Below, piece after piece: positions 17,715-25,526 of a stretch of DNA of 40,958 nucleotides. The position numbers and the translations under genes were made by a program. The stretch's first letter is position 1. Each line of letters opens with the position of its first letter. The stretch comes from Pseudodesulfovibrio sp. (lineage in GTDB: Bacteria > Desulfobacterota > Desulfovibrionia > Desulfovibrionales > Desulfovibrionaceae), in contig JAEINO010000029.1 of NCBI GenBank assembly GCA_016342345.1, forward strand, positions 1 through 40,958, given 5' to 3'. The notes beneath the pieces are model-generated. The model did not search any database, had not been told where the DNA came from, and was given only the letters and a program-made list of their open reading frames with translations.

Positions 17715-18860
17715 CTACCACTTGAACTGAGAGGTCTGACGCCAAGTGTAGTAAGCCGGATCACGGAAATCATCAATCAGATGAGAGCTGAATTCCAGAT
17801 CGCATTTCTCGAAGAAACGTTCCCAACCAATACGATTGGCCCAGTCGCCCAGACGTTCGTACTTTTTGGCATCCGCGGAGTAGGTGTCCAGGATTTTCTT
17901 GATAACCTTGGTCATCGTAGGCCAACGGGGAGGCTCGTTCGGAATGAAAGGAACAACAACCTTGGAGAAGGCAGGCTTCGTCATGCGGTTGGAGATCTTT
18001 CCACCGACCATGAGGGCGATACCATCACCTTCGGAGTCAGCTAGGGGCAGAGAGGGGCACATGGTGTAGCAGTTACCACAGAACATGCAACGCTCTTCCT
18101 TGATTGCAACGGTCTTGTAAGTCTCACCGTCGATCTCAATCTTCGTCGGGCGAACAGCGCCAGTCGGGCACGCAGCAACGGCCAACGGGATTTCGCACAA
18201 GTTGTTAAGGTACTGATGATCAATAAGAGGCGGCTTGCGATGGATACCCAGAATTGCGATATCGGAACAGTGGACAGCGCCGCACATGTTCAGACAGCAA
18301 GCCATGGAGATACGCACCGGAGCAGGCAACTTCATGCTCTGGAAATTGTCGAAGACTACATCCATGGTAGCCTTGACAGTACCGGAAGCATCGGTCGCGG
18401 GGGTGTGACAATGGACCCAACCCTGAGTGTGAACGATGTTGGTCACACCGGCGCCAGTGCCGCCAACGGGGAACTTGTGGGATCCACCGTCGAATTTTTG
18501 GTCATTCAGGAAGACCTTCAGGTCCAGGGCAGCCTTTTTGTCATCCAGAATGAACTCGACATTGTTACGAGTGGTAAAGCGCAGGTGTCCACCACAATAT
18601 TTATCTGCGATATCACATATCTCACGAATGTGAGTTACGGACATCAGGCGTGCGGTAGCACAACGGATTGTGTATACCTTGTCGCCAGATTTAGCGGTGT
18701 GGCACAGGACGCCCGACTCAAGAATCTCATGGTAATCCCAGTCGCCAAAGTTCTTTGCAATGATCGGGGGCAGGTACTCGCTGAAGTGGCGAGGACCGAT
18801 GTCCGAGATCCGATTTTCCATCGGTTTGCTGGGATTGTATCCGGAAGAAATGAAAGCCAT
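17715..18860 (-). CDS. dsrB: Dissimilatory sulfite reductase beta subunit DsrB
   Basis: 381 residues from the ATG at 18860, behind GGAGG nine bases upstream; a TTG at 18875 lies before the ribosome site and is rejected. It is part of the cytoplasmic alpha2beta2 enzyme that reduces sulfite, with DsrC, to the trisulfide in dissimilatory sulfate respiration. The catalytic siroheme-[4Fe-4S] cysteines are at C151, C188, C189 and C193 (ACCLNMC). A ferredoxin-like insert has C258, C261 and C264 (CMFCGNC) plus C231 (ACPTGA). All match the positions known for Desulfovibrio DsrB. It is 18 bases downstream of dsrA. Confidence 0.98.
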   Translation of the reverse strand: MAFISSGYNPSKPMENRISDIGPRHFSEYLPPIIAKNFGDWDYHEILESGVLCHTAKSGDKVYTIRCATARLMSVTHIREICDIADKYCGGHLRFTTRNNVEFILDDKKAALDLKVFLNDQKFDGGSHKFPVGGTGAGVTNIVHTQGWVHCHTPATDASGTVKATMDVVFDNFQSMKLPAPVRISMACCLNMCGAVHCSDIAILGIHRKPPLIDHQYLNNLCEIPLAVAACPTGAVRPTKIEIDGETYKTVAIKEERCMFCGNCYTMCPSLPLADSEGDGIALMVGGKISNRMTKPAFSKVVVPFIPNEPPRWPTMTKVIKKILDTYSADAKKYERLGDWANRIGWERFFEKCDLEFSSHLIDDFRDPAYYTWRQTSQFKW

Positions 18861-18878
18861 ATTAGTTTCCTCCAATAT

Positions 18879-20198
18879 TTAGCGCTGGTGGCGTTCACGG
18901 AAAGCAGCAAGATCGCGTTCCCAACCGCCCTGGACATCTTCAGCTTTCCAGAAGATGTAAGGGTTGTGGCGGGGTTCCTGGACATGACGAGGATCGGCAG
19001 CGATTCCAGCGGCATTGGCCAAAGCAGCAAAGCCGAGACGTTTCATGGTCTCACCAATACGCTCACGGTTCTTGCCTTCTTCCATCCACCAGTCCCATAT
19101 GTTCTCAATCAGGTCCTTGATGCTCTGATAATCGTCGTCCTTGTTGACTTCCATGAAGGGAACCAACAGGGAGCCCATCTGGGGGCCATCAAGGATCGGA
19201 GCTTTAGCACCACAGAAAATGGAAACACCGCGCTCGTCGCCGATCTTCAGCGCCTGAGGCATGGTGTTGATGCAATGCATGCAACGTACACATTCTTTGT
19301 GGTCGATGTTCAGCTTGCCACCCTCGTAGCTCATGCACTGAGACGGGCAACGATCAACAACTTCAGTCTGGATGTTGAATGCACCCCAATCACGATCAGC
19401 GTGAGCACCAGCGTTCGGGGCAATCTCACCACCGACATACGCGGCAACAGTTTCCTGATTGACCTTGATCGGATCCTTGAAAGTACCGAGGAAGCCAAGG
19501 TCGGAACGTGCGATGGCGGCAACACAACCGTTCGGGCAGCCATCAAATTTGAACTTGAACTTGTAAGGGAATGCCGGACGATGCAATTCGTCCTGGTATT
19601 CCATGGTCAGGTTGTAGCAAAGCTCCTGAGTGTCGTAGCAGGCGTACTCACAACGAGACATACCCATGCAGGAAGCAGGAGTACGCAGGTTGGAGCCGGA
19701 ACCACCAAGGTCGACATCCATATTGTGGGTCATTTCCCAGAAGATTTCTTCAAGCTGCGGGGTCGAAGTACCGAGCAGAACGATGTCACCGGTTGCACCA
19801 TGCATGTTGGTCAAGCCGGAACCACGGAGGTCCCAGATGTCCATCAGATTGCGCAGGAATTCGGTGCTGTACCACATGCCCATGGGCTGAGCCACGCGCA
19901 TTGTGTGGAAGTGAGCCACGCCGGGGAACATTTCGGGCTGGTCACAGTAACGACCAATAACGCCGCCGCCATAACCGAAAACGCCGACGATGCCGCCGTG
20001 CTTCCAGTGAGTCTCACCGTCAGTGTAAGACATTTCAAGAACACCGAGCAGATCTTCAGGGCAATCAGCAGCGACCTGATAGTCAAGACCTTTTTCGTTC
20101 TTGGCGCGAGATGCTGCCTCCTGCTTGATGTCGGATACGAAGCTGGGCCACGGGCCAGTTTCCAGCTGATCCAACAGAGGAGTTTTGTGTTTCGCCAT
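18879..20198 (-). CDS. dsrA: Dissimilatory sulfite reductase alpha subunit DsrA
   Basis: 439 residues from the ATG at 20198, behind GGAGG; a longer reading to 20213 starts before that site. It is the partner of DsrB. Siroheme-side cysteines are C177, C183, C221 and C225 (SCMGMSRC and DGCPNGC). The ferredoxin domain has C284, C303, C306 and C309 (CVRCMHC). Numbering agrees with Desulfovibrio vulgaris DsrA. In that structure the alpha-subunit siroheme site is non-catalytic or holds sirohydrochlorin. It is the first gene of dsrABD, with a long leader of about 160-170 bases. Confidence 0.98.
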   Translation of the reverse strand: MAKHKTPLLDQLETGPWPSFVSDIKQEAASRAKNEKGLDYQVAADCPEDLLGVLEMSYTDGETHWKHGGIVGVFGYGGGVIGRYCDQPEMFPGVAHFHTMRVAQPMGMWYSTEFLRNLMDIWDLRGSGLTNMHGATGDIVLLGTSTPQLEEIFWEMTHNMDVDLGGSGSNLRTPASCMGMSRCEYACYDTQELCYNLTMEYQDELHRPAFPYKFKFKFDGCPNGCVAAIARSDLGFLGTFKDPIKVNQETVAAYVGGEIAPNAGAHADRDWGAFNIQTEVVDRCPSQCMSYEGGKLNIDHKECVRCMHCINTMPQALKIGDERGVSIFCGAKAPILDGPQMGSLLVPFMEVNKDDDYQSIKDLIENIWDWWMEEGKNRERIGETMKRLGFAALANAAGIAADPRHVQEPRHNPYIFWKAEDVQGGWERDLAAFRERHQR

Positions 20199-20575
20199 TC
20201 CCTTAACCTCCATTGTTTGATTAAGATGTTGCCATCAACCATTGTGGCACCCAAATCGACTAGCGATGATGAGGATCATCTGGAGCCATGGTGCCTTTCC
20301 TACGTAACTCAAATACCCGGAATTCTGACCATTGAGCCTTTATTCACAAGGTATGCAGGGCCGCCATATTACTAGACGTAACGGTTTTCTGTCAACCGAA
20401 ATATATGATAAAGCATTGTCTAGCCTAATTTTGCCAACGATTTCCCGCCCCGCGTCAAGCTACTCCTCTCTTGCCAGGACTTGCCATTGACGGCAAGGCA
20501 GAGTATCGACCTCAAGACGCAGATTATGGATCGAAATAATGGATACCCGAAAAGAAATTGAGGAGCAACACAAAC
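20199..20575. other. dsr leader and divergent intergenic region, 377 bp
   Basis: Contains the dsr promoter (listed separately) and a leader of roughly 160 bases. CTAGAC (20372-20377) and GTCTAG (20418-20423) form an inverted repeat flanking the promoter. CGGTT-N7-AACCG (20382-20398) overlaps the -35. Both are candidate operators. No gene was recognised; an ATG at 20539 opens a short out-of-frame reading only. Confidence 0.55.
20366..20395 (-). promoter_or_regulatory. Sigma-70-like dsrABD promoter
   Basis: On the minus strand, TTGACA (20395-20390) and TAATAT (20371-20366) are 18 bases apart, about 168 bases before the dsrA start. The -35 is perfect and the -10 matches 5 of 6. Strong expression is expected for the central respiratory enzyme. 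Confidence 0.6.
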
Positions 20576-21244
20576 TTGCAAAATCAAGAAGCCAACACAC
20601 AACGTTGCAGCCGCTGCGGAGATTGCTGCCGAAATGGTGGCCCCGCCTTGCACGACGAGGATCTTCCTCTCATCCAGGACGGCACCATCCCCTTGACCAG
20701 CATCGTCACGCTTCGGCCCGGCGAACGCGCGTACGACCAACCCGCACAAAAAATAATGCCACTCGATTCCGAGATTCTCAAGATTAAAGGGCGCGATGGC
20801 AAATGGACCTGTATCTTCTACAGTCCCGAAGGCCACGCCTGTGGAGTGTACAACACCCGGCCCATCGAATGCAAAGTACTCTTCTGTCGCGACATCGAAC
20901 CTCTCGCCAACATGTACAACAAAGGCAGATTGACCCGCGCGGACCTGTTGCCTGAAGGGCACCCCCTGCTTGAACTCATCGCAGAGCACGATGAAAAATG
21001 CGGACCTATGCGAATGGAAGAACTCGGCATGGCAGCTCGCCAGGGTGATGCCGAGGCAGGCAAAGCTCTTCAGGAGATGGTGATCTTTGATATGGAAATT
21101 CGCCGTCTGGTTCCGGAAAAGGCTGGAATGCCCCCAGAGATGACAGACTTTCTTTTCGGCAGACCCCTTCGAGTCCTGCTTCGGGCAATGAATATCAATA
21201 CATATGAAGTCGGCGGCAGCATCCGTTTCGGCTTCCAGGCCTGA
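20576..21244 (+). CDS. YkgJ-family cysteine cluster protein
   Basis: 222 residues if started at the TTG at 20576, which has GAGGAG ten bases upstream; an earlier TTG at 20558 lacks a good site, and no in-frame ATG exists upstream of the Cys cluster. The family signature CSRCGDCCRNGG lies near the N-terminus, followed by CIFY and then the CGVYNTRPIECKVLFCRD block. These cysteines probably bind zinc or an Fe-S cluster. The molecular function of this family is not settled. It is divergent from dsrABD. Confidence 0.82.
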   Translation: MQNQEANTQRCSRCGDCCRNGGPALHDEDLPLIQDGTIPLTSIVTLRPGERAYDQPAQKIMPLDSEILKIKGRDGKWTCIFYSPEGHACGVYNTRPIECKVLFCRDIEPLANMYNKGRLTRADLLPEGHPLLELIAEHDEKCGPMRMEELGMAARQGDAEAGKALQEMVIFDMEIRRLVPEKAGMPPEMTDFLFGRPLRVLLRAMNINTYEVGGSIRFGFQA

Positions 21245-21403
21245 CATCTGATAAAAAGAACGGACTGCATTGCTGCCGGCACAACGGTCAAGTTTCAACC
21301 ATAATGACACACTCAGCCCCAGGCTTTGCATCGCGCCTTGCACCAGAGACTTTTTTTAGACAGCCCATCAAGCGAATTTTCGCTGCCACCGAGGAGAACA
21401 CTC

Positions 21404-21661
21404 ATGAAAGATGAACGCGGATATTATTACACCCCTTCCCTGCAACACCCCGAAGTGCGCATGTATGTGCGCAAGACCAACGATGAAATAGAGTTCCGCC
21501 TCTACAACCCGAACGAGCCTGTCATCTGGGAAAAGCACCAATGGATGCCATACAATATCATCAAGACCGCCGCCGAGCAGTACAAAGAACGCGAAACAGG
21601 CCGCAACCCAATGGGCTTGTATGATGTTGATATTGCGAAATCGTTGTTGAAAGAAGGATAG
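21404..21661 (+). CDS. Small conserved-looking protein of unknown function
   Basis: 85 residues from the ATG at 21404, behind GAGGAG. It is not recognised. The composition is that of a soluble protein, rich in Tyr, Glu and Pro (YYYTPSLQHPEVRMYVRK, then VIWEKHQWMPYNIIKTAAEQYK). It has no Cys, no signal and no membrane segment. The strong ribosome site and codon use like its neighbours support a real gene. Confidence 0.72.
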   Translation: MKDERGYYYTPSLQHPEVRMYVRKTNDEIEFRLYNPNEPVIWEKHQWMPYNIIKTAAEQYKERETGRNPMGLYDVDIAKSLLKEG

Positions 21662-22074
21662 TCCCAACCGATTGATACAAAGAACCTGCTCTGCCTTTTC
21701 AAAAAAAGGTGAGCAACAAAACGCATCGTCTCAATCCGGTCAGGTTGCTGCACAGCCCGGTGAGTTTTATCCCCGGACCATTTCCCGACTATAGGTATAC
21801 CGTTTCACGATAACGAAGCCCTCGAATCAACACGCTCAAAAGGTCTGAATACAAAATTTCACCTGAGCCGATTCCTGGGCTTCGCTCTCGTGGTTCACTC
21901 AGAAGCGGGACATGGCTATTCGTCAGAATTTTTCCCGAACGAACACGATCATCGGCAGTCTCTTCCTGTGATTCAACTCAGGGGCAAAAAAATATTTTTC
22001 ATTTTTATTGTGACCAGACAGCAACAGAAAACGTATTTGTTTATGGAATCACCAAAACTTCAACCCCATACTCA
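21662..22074. other. Intergenic region, 413 bp, no gene seen
   Basis: No gene is supported. Weak inverted repeats occur (GCTC...GAGC around 21688-21714), without a T-run. The last 100 bases before the response regulator are AT-rich (near 21985-22050), where its promoter probably lies. Confidence 0.5.
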
Positions 22075-22485
22075 ATGCCACATACCTTCCCACTAAGAAT
22101 CCTTGTCGCTGAAGACGACCGTGTCAGTGCAATTTACCTATGCAAACTACTGGAAAAAAATGGACATCTGCCCAAGCATGCCAAAAACGGCAACCAGGTC
22201 CTCAAGGCTCTTGAAAACGAATATTTCGACATTGTGCTCATGGACATCCAAATGCCGGAGGTGGACGGATTGGAAGCAACCCGCAGAATCCGAAATTCCG
22301 AGGATGTTTTTTCGAGCATCCCGATCATAGGCGTCAGCGCAAATCAGGACCCTCCCGCTCGCGACATCTGCAAGGACTCAGGCATGAACTATTTCATACC
22401 CAAACCGATCTCCATGTCTCTGTTTGAAGAGGCCCTATGGCAAATACGAAACAAAAGCGCATTCGCCGGCCCTCACTCGCATTGA
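22075..22485 (+). CDS. Single-domain response regulator (CheY-like)
   Basis: 136 residues, essentially one receiver domain. It has acidic residues in VAEDDR, the likely phosphorylated D57 in VLMDIQMPEVDG, a Ser in IGVSANQ, and Lys in FIPKPIS. There is no output domain, so it acts through protein contact, as in phosphorelays or motility control. The sequence resembles receiver domains of hybrid kinases. The partner kinase is not in the window. The ribosome site is weak. The next gene (GT9) is 32 bases downstream. Confidence 0.88.
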   Translation: MPHTFPLRILVAEDDRVSAIYLCKLLEKNGHLPKHAKNGNQVLKALENEYFDIVLMDIQMPEVDGLEATRRIRNSEDVFSSIPIIGVSANQDPPARDICKDSGMNYFIPKPISMSLFEEALWQIRNKSAFAGPHSH

Positions 22486-22517
22486 CAACCGCCCCCCACC
22501 GCCGATAGCGTGCCTCC

Positions 22518-23480
22518 ATGCAAATTGGCACACCAAAAAAAATACTGATTATCCGCATTGACCGCATCGGCGACATGTTCTCGGCAACACCGACCATCCG
22601 GGCCCTGCGCGAGGCGTACCCTGATGCACGCATCGACCTCATGGCAAGCGACGGCAACGCCATCGTGGCACGGAACAACCCGCACATCGACAATCTCTAC
22701 GTTTTTCCCCTGAAAAAATTCTGGGTGTGGCCAATGCATTTCATAAGACTCCGGCTAACCGGGTATGACTGGGTTGTCGAACTCAACGGCATTTCCGGCA
22801 CCGCCCTTCGTCTGGCCAATGCAACAGGCGCAAAGATAAAGGCATCGCCAGCCCACCTCAAACGCAGGGACGCATATAACGTCACCATCACGCCAAGTGA
22901 CACGGAACACATGGTCAAGCAGCAACTCCAACTTGCCGCAAGGCTCGGTGCACCAAGCACCAACACCACCATGGTTTTTCCTGTTGATCAAGCCCTCATT
23001 GACCGTGCCCGTGCGACATATCCCATCAAGGCAGGAACCCGCCGCATCGGAGTCTTCATTGGCAATGCCAAGAAGACCGAAACTCGCTGGCCTGAAGACA
23101 AATTCGTTGCTTTGACAGATGAATTGCTCAAAGACAAACAAAACGAGATATACATCATAGCCGGTCCCGGCGATGAACCGCTGCTTGACGGATTCACCTT
23201 TTCGGACAGACGCATCCTCTATCCCGGCGGCACACTGGAAGCACTGGGCGCATTTCTCAAGACCTGCGACCTCTTCGTGACCAGTTCCACCGGCCCCATG
23301 CATCTGGCCGCAGCCTGCGACATCCCCATGGTGGCAATCCTGGCCCGATACACCTTCAATTGCTGGAGACCTCTGGGCGACATCCACCACATCATCAACT
23401 CCGGCCATCCGGGCGTGGACGTGACAGCGATAAAGATGGACGAAGTTCTTCAGGCGGTTAAGGAAAGGCTTGGAGATTAG
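22518..23480 (+). CDS. Glycosyltransferase family 9 (heptosyltransferase-like)
   Basis: 320 residues with the GT-B fold of ADP-heptose:LPS heptosyltransferases. The N-terminal KILIIRIDRIGDMFSATPTIRALRE is the family opening (residues 8-32). The donor-binding half has IGVFIGNAKKTETRWPEDKFV, IIAGPGDEP and the diagnostic TSSTGPMHLAAA. It probably adds a sugar to LPS core on the cytoplasmic face of the inner membrane. The donor and acceptor cannot be read from the sequence. Confidence 0.9.
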   Translation: MQIGTPKKILIIRIDRIGDMFSATPTIRALREAYPDARIDLMASDGNAIVARNNPHIDNLYVFPLKKFWVWPMHFIRLRLTGYDWVVELNGISGTALRLANATGAKIKASPAHLKRRDAYNVTITPSDTEHMVKQQLQLAARLGAPSTNTTMVFPVDQALIDRARATYPIKAGTRRIGVFIGNAKKTETRWPEDKFVALTDELLKDKQNEIYIIAGPGDEPLLDGFTFSDRRILYPGGTLEALGAFLKTCDLFVTSSTGPMHLAAACDIPMVAILARYTFNCWRPLGDIHHIINSGHPGVDVTAIKMDEVLQAVKERLGD

Positions 23481-23485
23481 AAAAA

Positions 23486-23524
23486 CATTCAGGGCCAAGG
23501 ACGCACGCCCTGACCCTGAATGAA
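23486..23524 (-). terminator. Terminator after the RTX gene
   Basis: On the minus strand, CATTCAGGG and CCCTGAATG pair around a GC-rich loop and are followed by TTTTTC. It lies in the 53-base gap between the convergent GT9 and RTX genes. Confidence 0.75.
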
Positions 23525-23533
23525 TTGATTGAA

Positions 23534-24832
23534 TTAGAACAGGGTTATTGCTTCCACACCGGTAAATGTCAGGACATCACCGCTGGCACCTGTAACAGAG
23601 CCGGAGACACCTTCGGGCAGGACAAGGTTGCCGTCGGCATCAAACATTTCAGCACTGACAGGGACTTCGTTGCCATCTACATCAGTCAAAGTAACGGAAA
23701 TCAACCCGCCATCCACGGCTGCCATCACCGTCTGATCCCCACTCACTCCAGAAAAATCAAGGTCGAGTTCGATAACATCGTCACCTGATCCACCGTTGAA
23801 AGAGTCGCTACCGTCGCCACTTGTACCCCAGACGAAAACATCATTACCATCGCCGCCCATGGCCACATCGTTGGCATTATCACCAACTCCGCCATCAATG
23901 TAATCATCCCCTTCGCCTCCGACCATGGTATCTGCACCGTCACCACCGAACAACCCGTCATCACCGGCACCGCCAAGCAGGGTGTCATCACCTTCACCGC
24001 CGTCCAGGAGATCATCACCATCCCCACCGGCCAGGATGTCTGTACCAATGCCACCTTCAAGATAGTCTCCGCCCTCAGTTCCGACGCCCACAGACAGGAT
24101 GTCATCACCAGTAACTTCGACACCTTCAACGGTAATGGAACCACCCGCATACTCAATGAGGGAGTTGCCACTCTCAGCATCGTAGGTCACCGTGTAGCCA
24201 CCCGCATCTATACCAGCGAGAACAATATGGTCATCTCCATGGGTAAAATCAGTAATTGTATCATCGCCGTCACCAGCTCTGTATATAAAGGCATCCTCGC
24301 CAGCACCACCGGTCAGGACATCGTCGCCGGTACCACCAAGAATGATGTCATCGCCGCGACCACCGTCGATGTAATCATCGCCGGAACCACCCTTGATCGC
24401 GTCATCGCCTCGCCCACCCGAAATGTCATCGTCCCCGGAACCGCCTTCAAGATAATCGTTGCCGCGTCCACCTTCGATATCATCATCACCAGAACCGCCA
24501 GCAACATGGTCGTCACCAGATCCACCGCTCAGGTTGTCATCACCAGAACCGCCGAACACACCGTCATCACCAGAACCGCCATCCATATCGTCTGCACCGC
24601 CGACACCGTACATGGCGTCATTTCCGATTGTCCCAGACATGGTGTCATTGCCATCAGTACCTCGCATGTAGTTCGCGGTACCTGCCGCAGCGATCCCTTC
24701 AAGCTCCTCCACCGACATTTCTTCATTCAATGCGACCGCTATTTCAGCACGCATGTCAGGATTCTTCTCGGCGAGTGCGCGCAACTCGGTTCTGGTCATT
24801 TCTCCTCTATTGAATTTGCCTATGATACTCAT
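23534..24832 (-). CDS. RTX calcium-binding repeat protein, probably type I-secreted
   Basis: 432 residues, very acidic. An N-terminal segment of about 55 residues (IIGKFNRGEMTRTELRALAEK ... MSVEELEGIAA) has no Sec signal. Two blocks of GGxGxDxhx nonapeptide repeats follow, at about residues 58-190 and 255-350. Each builds a calcium-binding beta-roll. A non-repeat strand region lies between them, and a C-terminal region of about 70 residues ends in VEAITLF. That ending is hydrophobic and resembles the uncleaved C-terminal signals of type I substrates. No enzyme domain is seen, so a surface or matrix role is inferred. AGGAG precedes the start. No transporter gene is adjacent. Confidence 0.88.
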   Translation of the reverse strand: MSIIGKFNRGEMTRTELRALAEKNPDMRAEIAVALNEEMSVEELEGIAAAGTANYMRGTDGNDTMSGTIGNDAMYGVGGADDMDGGSGDDGVFGGSGDDNLSGGSGDDHVAGGSGDDDIEGGRGNDYLEGGSGDDDISGGRGDDAIKGGSGDDYIDGGRGDDIILGGTGDDVLTGGAGEDAFIYRAGDGDDTITDFTHGDDHIVLAGIDAGGYTVTYDAESGNSLIEYAGGSITVEGVEVTGDDILSVGVGTEGGDYLEGGIGTDILAGGDGDDLLDGGEGDDTLLGGAGDDGLFGGDGADTMVGGEGDDYIDGGVGDNANDVAMGGDGNDVFVWGTSGDGSDSFNGGSGDDVIELDLDFSGVSGDQTVMAAVDGGLISVTLTDVDGNEVPVSAEMFDADGNLVLPEGVSGSVTGASGDVLTFTGVEAITLF

Positions 24833-25150
24833 GGATTCTCCTCTGCTAGGTTGTTAGTCGGTACGTACTTCATAGATGCATCCAGTGCGAAAAAAGTTTC
24901 ACACTCAACATAAAAGTATTCCTTACCTCTATCTCAAAACACAAACCGGCAATATTAAAGTGAAATCTGGCGACCCGTTGTTCCGTTTTCAATAAATGTC
25001 CAGCATGACATTTCGTACTTCAGCCAAAGTCTTTCTGTCCAGAGACAAGAGCATTCAATCTTTATTGTAATGCCTGAAATGCCAATCAAAACGCCTGTAA
25101 AGACCCAAAACTCCTAGACGCTCCTTCAGGCAAAACACACCGCTACGCCA

Positions 25151-25190
25151 TAAAACAAAAAAGCGGCTTACGATTTTCATCGTAAGCCGC
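25151..25190 (-). terminator. Orphan terminator, probably the original tRNA-Leu terminator
   Basis: On the minus strand, AGCGGCTTACGA and TCGTAAGCCGCT form a perfect 12-bp stem followed by TTTTTTGTTTT. It sits just left of the left att copy, exactly where the 3' side of the leftward tRNA-Leu would lie without the island. The only leftward gene nearby (RTX) starts further left, so it has no other obvious client. Confidence 0.8.
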
Positions 25191-25201
25191 TAATTTCATT
25201 C

Positions 25202-25223
25202 TGGTACAAGGCGGGGCCTTGAA
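25202..25223. repeat. Left attachment site (attL), degenerate tRNA-Leu 3' end
   Basis: TGGTACAAGGCGGGGCCTTG plus AA matches the right copy at 38356-38378 except for one missing C and one A-to-C change. It is the displaced 3' end of the tRNA-Leu gene. Confidence 0.8.
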
Positions 25224-25276
25224 TAAACAAACTAAATGCTAGTTTTTATTAATAAATTAAAATTCGATTTCAATAT

Positions 25277-25297
25277 CTACGCACAAATCTACTCACA
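25277..25297 (+). repeat. Left arm-type repeats, CTAC(G/T)CACA x2
   Basis: CTACGCACA (25277-25285) and CTACTCACA (25289-25297) lie 12 bases apart. The same 9-mer, at the same 12-base spacing, occurs at the right end (38221 and 38233). They are candidate integrase arm-binding sites. Confidence 0.6.
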
Positions 25298-25354
25298 TCA
25301 GCAGTTTTTTTCATATTTCTTCACCCTTTTTAAGGACTCCGAAAACCCCTCACA

Positions 25355-25508
25355 CATACGCACGCATAGTATTTGGTAACGAAGCTCTTTTTATAGAGTC
25401 AAAAAACTCTCCACTTCCGCACCTCTTCATCGTTGCCATTCCCTTTCATTTGCGCCATACCCATATCAATTAATGTATACACGGCACCATGCCATTACAT
25501 ACGCACGC
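25355..25508 (+). repeat. CATACGCACGC direct repeats near the left end
   Basis: The 11-mer CATACGCACGC occurs at 25355-25365 and 25498-25508. A 9-base match CATACGCAC occurs on the minus strand at 38255-38247, just upstream of the integrase. They are candidate binding sites for integrase, excisionase or the AlpA-like protein. Confidence 0.5.
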
Positions 25509-25526
25509 TGAAAATGGAGCCATCCA

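Larger units (their letters stand above)
24833..25526. other. Intergenic region spanning the left island junction, 694 bp
   Basis: Bases 24833-25201 are chromosomal and hold the RTX upstream region and the terminator at 25151-25188. Bases 25202-25223 are the left attachment copy. From 25224 to 25526 lies the left end of the island, AT-rich, with the arm-type repeats listed separately and the ribosome site of the Type ISP gene. No gene is seen. Confidence 0.7.

Noticed and set aside
18216-20375. 719-codon open frame on the plus strand opposite dsrA and dsrB
   Set aside because: It is the mirror of two highly conserved genes with all cofactor cysteines on the minus strand. Its protein has no recognisable domain and no ribosome site.
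22043-22096. Short frame beginning with ATG just before the response regulator
   Set aside because: 17 codons, out of frame with the receiver domain and without a ribosome site; the receiver is complete from 22075.
23550-24680. Short-period repeats resembling a tandem or CRISPR-like array
   Set aside because: They are the codons of GGxGxDxhx RTX repeats in an intact reading frame; there are no unique spacers of constant length.
24227-24913. 228-codon frame on the plus strand within the RTX gene region
   Set aside because: It is a low-complexity shadow of the repeat codons, rich in Ile, Thr and Val, with no start signal.
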